This document shows positions 43,488-46,689 of a stretch of DNA of 46,689 nucleotides, in pieces. The position numbers were made by a program, and so were the translations under genes. Positions within the stretch are counted from its first letter, which is position 1. Each line of letters opens with the position of its first letter. The notes under the pieces were generated by a model. It was not told where the DNA came from. It made no database searches and saw only the letters and a list, made by a program, of their open reading frames with translations. The stretch is from Desulfomonile tiedjei (GTDB taxonomy: Bacteria; Desulfobacterota; Desulfomonilia; Desulfomonilales; Desulfomonilaceae): the NCBI GenBank assembly GCA_016212925.1, contig JACRDF010000004.1, positions 1-46,689 on the forward strand, written 5' to 3'.

Positions 43488-43624
43488 GAAAAACACTCTG
43501 ATTAACAGACGCCCTAATCGAAATCCCCAACAATTTCAATCCAACTGAGTTGGACCGAATCCGGTTCGTTCCATCTCAGTCCGCGAAAATGGTAACAAAT
43601 TGGAAACAAGTATTCTCCGAAATC

Positions 43625-43692
43625 GGCCGGCACCTACCAAATTCAAAGAGGCGCTTCTAATAATCGGACACTATTTTTGACACTTGCTATAT
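43625..43692. repeat. Long inverted repeat, right copy
   Basis: The reverse complement of 43661-43692 matches 12983-13014 at 31 of 32 positions, with weaker matches continuing inward to 43625. Both copies point outward like the ends of a transposable element. Confidence 0.65.
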
Positions 43693-43958
43693 TTTAGGTG
43701 GAAGGCAAAGAAACCGGGACTCGGGTAGTGGGAACAGTATCCTGATGAGTGACACTGACCGACTTATGGCGGTTGCCAAAATACAAGCGTTCAGTGTCAG
43801 AGAAGTCTTGCTTTCAACACGGGATCACCGTCCCGCGAGACGCGGGATGCCCCGCGAACGCAGAAGGGGCGCGATTCCTTCTTTGCCTTGCATCGGGATG
43901 GCGGACCAATTGTTTCCGCGGTATCTGCGATCTCCGCGGTGACCGACTGTGAAGGAAG

Positions 43959-45050
43959 TCATGCTTCTCCGGCGGCCAGCAACAATTGAACTATTTCTTC
44001 GTTTCCGGCATCAATGGCACATGTGAGAGCCGTACGATTCTCAGTATCCTTTGCTTTCACATCGGCTCCGCGCTCGATAAGGATTCTTGCTGCTTCGGCA
44101 AATCCATTCTCCGTCGCCAAAATCAAAGGAGTCTTCCCATCATTATCAGCAACGTTAATGTCCGCGCCATTGTTCAGCATGAAGTCAATGATATCAGGAA
44201 ATCCTCTCGCAGCAGCATTCAACAAAGCGGTGTAGCTAAACTGGTCCCGGGCGTTGACATCGGCGCCAGATTCGATCAACAACTCCACGATTGAAAGGTG
44301 ACCGTAGGTCGCTGCTCCAGTCAAGGCGGTGGCTCCGACCTTGTTCTGGCTGTTCACTTCTGCTCCAGCTTCAATGAGCAGTTCCGCTGCAGAAAGATTA
44401 CTTTTCCAACTTGCGCACATGAGCGCAGTGCCTCCCCCAAAATGGCGGTGGTTTACGTCGGCTCCGCATTCGAGCAGCAATCGAGCCGTATTTGTACTGC
44501 CGTGAAAGGAAGCTATTATCAATGGTGTCTCGCCTGAATCATTTGCAGCATTAACGTCCGCGCCGCATTGTATGAGGTAATCCGCGATCTCCCAATGTTT
44601 CTGATAGATTGCTGTCAGTAAAGCAGTTCCTCCTTTGTGTTGTCGTGCTTCCAGATTTGCTCCTTGTCGCACAAAGAGCTTCACGAGCTCCATGTTTCCG
44701 CACCAGGCTGCCATTATCAACGGAGTGGCAGAACCTTCCACTTCATACATCGCGTTGATGTCAGCGCCATGCTCAACCAGCATGTGTGCTATGTCCGTAA
44801 ATCCTCGTAAAATGGACCTGCTTAAAGCGGAATTGCCTTCATCATCTCTTGCGTCTACATTCGCTGCGCAATCGAGAAGGAGCTTAACGACTTCGATCCG
44901 TCCGGTTTCAGATGCTGCAATGAGACCAGTCTCACCATCTACCGATCTGGAGGTAGCATCCAACCCCGAATCCAGGAATTCCTTTACGGCGCCCAGATCT
45001 CCAGATCGACAAGCATCAATCAGCATCTCCGGTACCGTGCGATCGCTCAT
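43959..45050 (-). CDS. Ankyrin-repeat protein (11 repeats)
   Basis: Starting at ATG 45050 (AGGGGA about 9 nt upstream) gives 363 residues made almost entirely of ankyrin repeats. Eleven 33- to 34-residue units can be counted, each with the pattern TAL--A---G---I---LIE-GADVN. The 21 extra codons of the longer frame are not conserved-looking. There is no signal peptide, so it is cytoplasmic. Ankyrin stacks bind partner proteins; no partner is evident. A smaller exported ankyrin protein is encoded 0.9 kb upstream on the same strand. Confidence 0.92.
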   Translation of the reverse strand: MSDRTVPEMLIDACRSGDLGAVKEFLDSGLDATSRSVDGETGLIAASETGRIEVVKLLLDCAANVDARDDEGNSALSRSILRGFTDIAHMLVEHGADINAMYEVEGSATPLIMAAWCGNMELVKLFVRQGANLEARQHKGGTALLTAIYQKHWEIADYLIQCGADVNAANDSGETPLIIASFHGSTNTARLLLECGADVNHRHFGGGTALMCASWKSNLSAAELLIEAGAEVNSQNKVGATALTGAATYGHLSIVELLIESGADVNARDQFSYTALLNAAARGFPDIIDFMLNNGADINVADNDGKTPLILATENGFAEAARILIERGADVKAKDTENRTALTCAIDAGNEEIVQLLLAAGEA

Positions 45051-45491
45051 GAGGATTTTCCCCTTTCGCTTGTGTGGTCGATATATCCAAGGAGAACCAG
45101 AAGTCAAAATCATATTTCACTTGTTTTATTTCCGAATCCCAGCGGCAAGACCTCTGTCGTCACGGATATGATGAAAGGCGTCTCCCTGTTTCTTACCCCA
45201 ACTGCTGGAATGGTGTAGTAGAAATCCGGGCCCGACAAGATACTCTGCGGCATACGAGACAAGTGAGTGTCATTTTCACAAGAGTGTCTGTCGGTAGATT
45301 GGGTTTGAGTACCGCTCTCGGCCGTTCGTCAGCTTCTAATATTGATTCGTCATAAAGTTCACAACTCCCGAGCCAGGGATGTGCCTCCTTCCTTACGAAC
45401 GGTGGACCTGACTCCGCTCCGGAGTCACACCGCCTGTCGAGGGCAAACCATTGCGAAACGGACTAACGCCGGACGAACACTTTGTTCCACC
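45051..45491. other. Intergenic region, no gene seen
   Basis: The only structure noted is a short hairpin GACTCCG-CTC-CGGAGTC near 45410. It should contain the promoter of the 11-repeat ankyrin gene. No convincing frame was seen on either strand. Confidence 0.5.
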
Positions 45492-45686
45492 TCAAGCAAA
45501 CTGACGTGCCGTTGGAGATTGAGTATTCACCCCATGGACCGGTGGAATATAAGTCGTGCCGTGCCTGCTGCCGGTGAGCTGTTCGTCCAGTTCGCAGATT
45601 CGGGCAACCAGCTCAAACATCCGTGCCAACTCGGGAGCGCCATTAGCTTCCATCTGCTGCATTCTCTTTATAGCCCATGTTTTCAT
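45492..45686 (-). CDS. Small hypothetical protein
   Basis: 64 residues starting MKTWAIKRMQQMEANGAPEL, with GGAAGG about 9 nt upstream. The first 40 residues are predicted helical and amphipathic (LARMFELVARICELDEQLTG) and the tail is polar. No family was recognised. It lies between the two ankyrin genes on the same strand. Confidence 0.4.
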   Translation of the reverse strand: MKTWAIKRMQQMEANGAPELARMFELVARICELDEQLTGSRHGTTYIPPVHGVNTQSPTARQFA

Positions 45687-45940
45687 GCTGTTTGCACCTT
45701 CCGTCTTTCTTCGGTCTTGCTTTTACAATTCGGAAGGAGCGGGAGCAGATAACAAGAAAAGATGAAGATTATTGATGGAGAACACCCGCCTTGTTTTAAG
45801 CGGAAAGGTCGACGTAGATATTTCTCACGAGCGGATGTCTTCTATCACTTTGATCCTGGAGGCATTGCGCCGTTCTGTTGTGTGAGGCCCACAGGGATAG
45901 GCAACTATAAGACATGAACGATTCTGTCTGAAGTAGCCGA

Positions 45941-46492
45941 CTATTCAGTGGCCCCGCGGCTTTTCAGGTATTTTATGATGATATTGTCTTTCTTCGTCCT
46001 CTCGTCCCTCAGTCGGATGTGGTTCGCCAGAAGCGCGAGAGCTGTGTAACCGGATCGATTGCGTTCATTGATATCGGCCCCGTGTTCAACCAATAATCGG
46101 ACCAAATCGAGATTGCCTCTGACACAAGCGTCCATAAGCAGCGAAAGAAGCCCGGAGCCGGGAGTCCTCACATTCGGATTCGCGCCTCTTTCCAGCAACA
46201 ATTTTGCGACATCTAACTTCCCGCGGTAACAGGCGACTGAGAGTGGAGTTCCCCCGTGTTTGTTGCGCTCATTGACGTCCGCACCATTTTCGATCAGTCT
46301 TTTGACCACACCGATGTCGCCCGCCGCACAGGCTTCCATGAGGGGTGTGTACTGGGGATCGAGCCGCACCGCGAGTGCTGTAGATGGGTTCCCGCCAATT
46401 ATTGCAATCAACATCATGATGACTAGGGCCCCTGGAAGAACCTTGCCACAGTAGCTTTTGACAGGTACTACTCGGTCGCGTTTCCTTTTCAT
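45941..46492 (-). CDS. Exported ankyrin-repeat protein
   Basis: Starting at ATG 46492 (GGAGG 5 nt upstream) gives 183 residues. A basic N-terminus (MKRKRDR) and hydrophobic stretch (VLPGALVIMMLIAIIGG, ending STALA) form a signal peptide or anchor. Four ankyrin repeats follow: TPLMEACAAGDIGVVKRLIE, TPLSVACYRGKLDVAKLLLE, SLLMDACVRGNLDLVRLLVE and a final partial one. It is therefore likely periplasmic or membrane-tethered, unlike the cytoplasmic ankyrin protein downstream. Confidence 0.88.
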   Translation of the reverse strand: MKRKRDRVVPVKSYCGKVLPGALVIMMLIAIIGGNPSTALAVRLDPQYTPLMEACAAGDIGVVKRLIENGADVNERNKHGGTPLSVACYRGKLDVAKLLLERGANPNVRTPGSGLLSLLMDACVRGNLDLVRLLVEHGADINERNRSGYTALALLANHIRLRDERTKKDNIIIKYLKSRGATE

Positions 46493-46521
46493 GGTATCCT
46501 CCACCAATGTTAGTCGGGGAA

Positions 46522-46545
46522 GGGCCGCCGGTTTTTGGGCGGCCC
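46522..46545. terminator. Hairpin between the partial gene and the exported ankyrin gene
   Basis: GGGCCGCC (46522-46529) pairs with GGCGGCCC (46538-46545) around an 8-nt loop. It lies about 40 bp after the stop of the gene that enters from the right edge. No U-tract follows on the minus strand, so its terminator strength is uncertain. Confidence 0.45.
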
Positions 46546-46584
46546 CTCATAATTCCCGGGGTGCGGAGTTGTCACGCCGGGTCC

Positions 46585-46689
46585 TTAGTTGGCCCAGTAC
46601 GGAATAATCCAAATACCGGGGTACTCGTAGATCGTCTCTTCGCTGTCTTGTTTCGTGCGGCCTTCGAGGTCGGCTCCCTTGTCCTGCAG
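46585..46689 (-). CDS. C-terminal fragment of a protein, possibly ankyrin-like (cut by window edge)
   Basis: The minus strand is open from the window edge to a TAA at 46587-46585, giving 34 residues. It begins LQDKGADLEGRTKQDSEE, similar to the end of an ankyrin unit (LLxKGADLNARxxxG), and ends IWIIPYWAN. It is on the same strand as the two ankyrin genes and just upstream of them, so this may be a three-gene ankyrin group. The identification rests on very few residues. Confidence 0.5.
   Translation of the reverse strand: MQDKGADLEGRTKQDSEETIYEYPGIWIIPYWAN

Larger units (their letters stand above)
42972..43515. repeat. Tandem duplication of a ~270-bp unit containing REP-like motif, hairpin and tRNA fragment
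   Basis: Units 42972-43240 and 43246-43515 are about 90% alike over their length. Each has, in order, GGGGTCA-ATCTGCTCTTGG, the block GTCACTATTTGGACACCGAG, a hairpin AATCAGGA...TCCTGATT, the tRNA-Ala 3' half and the end GACGCCCT. They fill most of the 1.1-kb gap 42872-43958, in which no convincing gene is seen. Confidence 0.8.

Noticed and set aside
43745-43952. Two short overlapping plus-strand frames
   Set aside because: They are Arg-rich, cross a palindromic CCCGCG repeat and have no supporting start or family.

Overview
The window looks like a chromosomal piece of an anaerobic deltaproteobacterium (Desulfobacterota; syntroph or sulfate reducer type). The reasons are moderate GC content, two separate sets of anaerobic acyl-CoA degradation genes, a 2-enoate-reductase-type Fe-S flavoenzyme, a 4-hydroxybutyryl-CoA-dehydratase-like protein, a large sigma-54 activator and very many palindromic dispersed repeats. 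Genus and species cannot be fixed from the sequence alone.

Layout. 1-44 is the cut-off start of an IS110-type transposase whose leader can fold over its own ribosome binding site. 252-1396 is an HPP membrane protein with a CBS-pair protein (minus strand). After a 690-bp repeat-filled gap comes a metallo-beta-lactamase-fold hydrolase (2087-2755). 2804-12869 is an acid uptake and activation locus: a divergent acyl-CoA dehydrogenase and TetR regulator share a promoter region with two matching operators, followed on the plus strand by a thiolase, LivF- and LivG-type ATPases, an acyl-CoA synthetase, LivH- and LivM-type permeases and a LivK-type binding protein. The synthetase lying inside a Liv-type transporter operon suggests uptake of a carboxylic acid followed by CoA activation and beta-oxidation.

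13056-15194 (minus) encodes a multidomain protein with an LEPR-like N-terminus, a DUF4347 domain, two near-identical 133-residue repeats and a CAP-like C-terminus. 15671-16621 holds two small genes. 16999-25224 is an envelope-stress and efflux island: BaeS-like kinase, BaeR-like regulator, Spy/CpxP-like periplasmic protein, then a MacA-like adaptor, one MacB-type ATPase and two FtsX-type permeases.

26024-37867 (all minus) is a second acyl-CoA degradation locus: zinc alcohol dehydrogenase, SDR, AbfD/HpaB-family protein, crotonase, a second alcohol dehydrogenase, 3-hydroxyacyl-CoA dehydrogenase, FadH/2-enoate-reductase-like flavoenzyme, thiolase and a nitronate-monooxygenase-like flavoprotein. 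It also contains an N-terminal remnant of a second AbfD-family gene and a possible acyl-CoA ligase remnant. It is headed by a divergent sigma-54 activator (38434-40884) with an unusual extra C-terminal winged-helix domain. Between them lie a possible -24/-12 promoter and three related dyad sites at enhancer distance.

40990-43692 looks like an old integration scar: three copies of a tRNA-Ala 3' half, two within a ~275-bp tandem duplication, bracketing a membrane acyltransferase gene with an unclear start. 43959-46689 holds an 11-repeat ankyrin protein, a small exported ankyrin protein and the C-terminal end of another protein.

The least explained feature of the window is its repeats. Intergenic gaps carry terminal-inverted-repeat elements that enclose further palindromic cassettes, up to three levels deep. 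The same cassette occurs in unrelated outer elements, and one outer family carries different cassettes.
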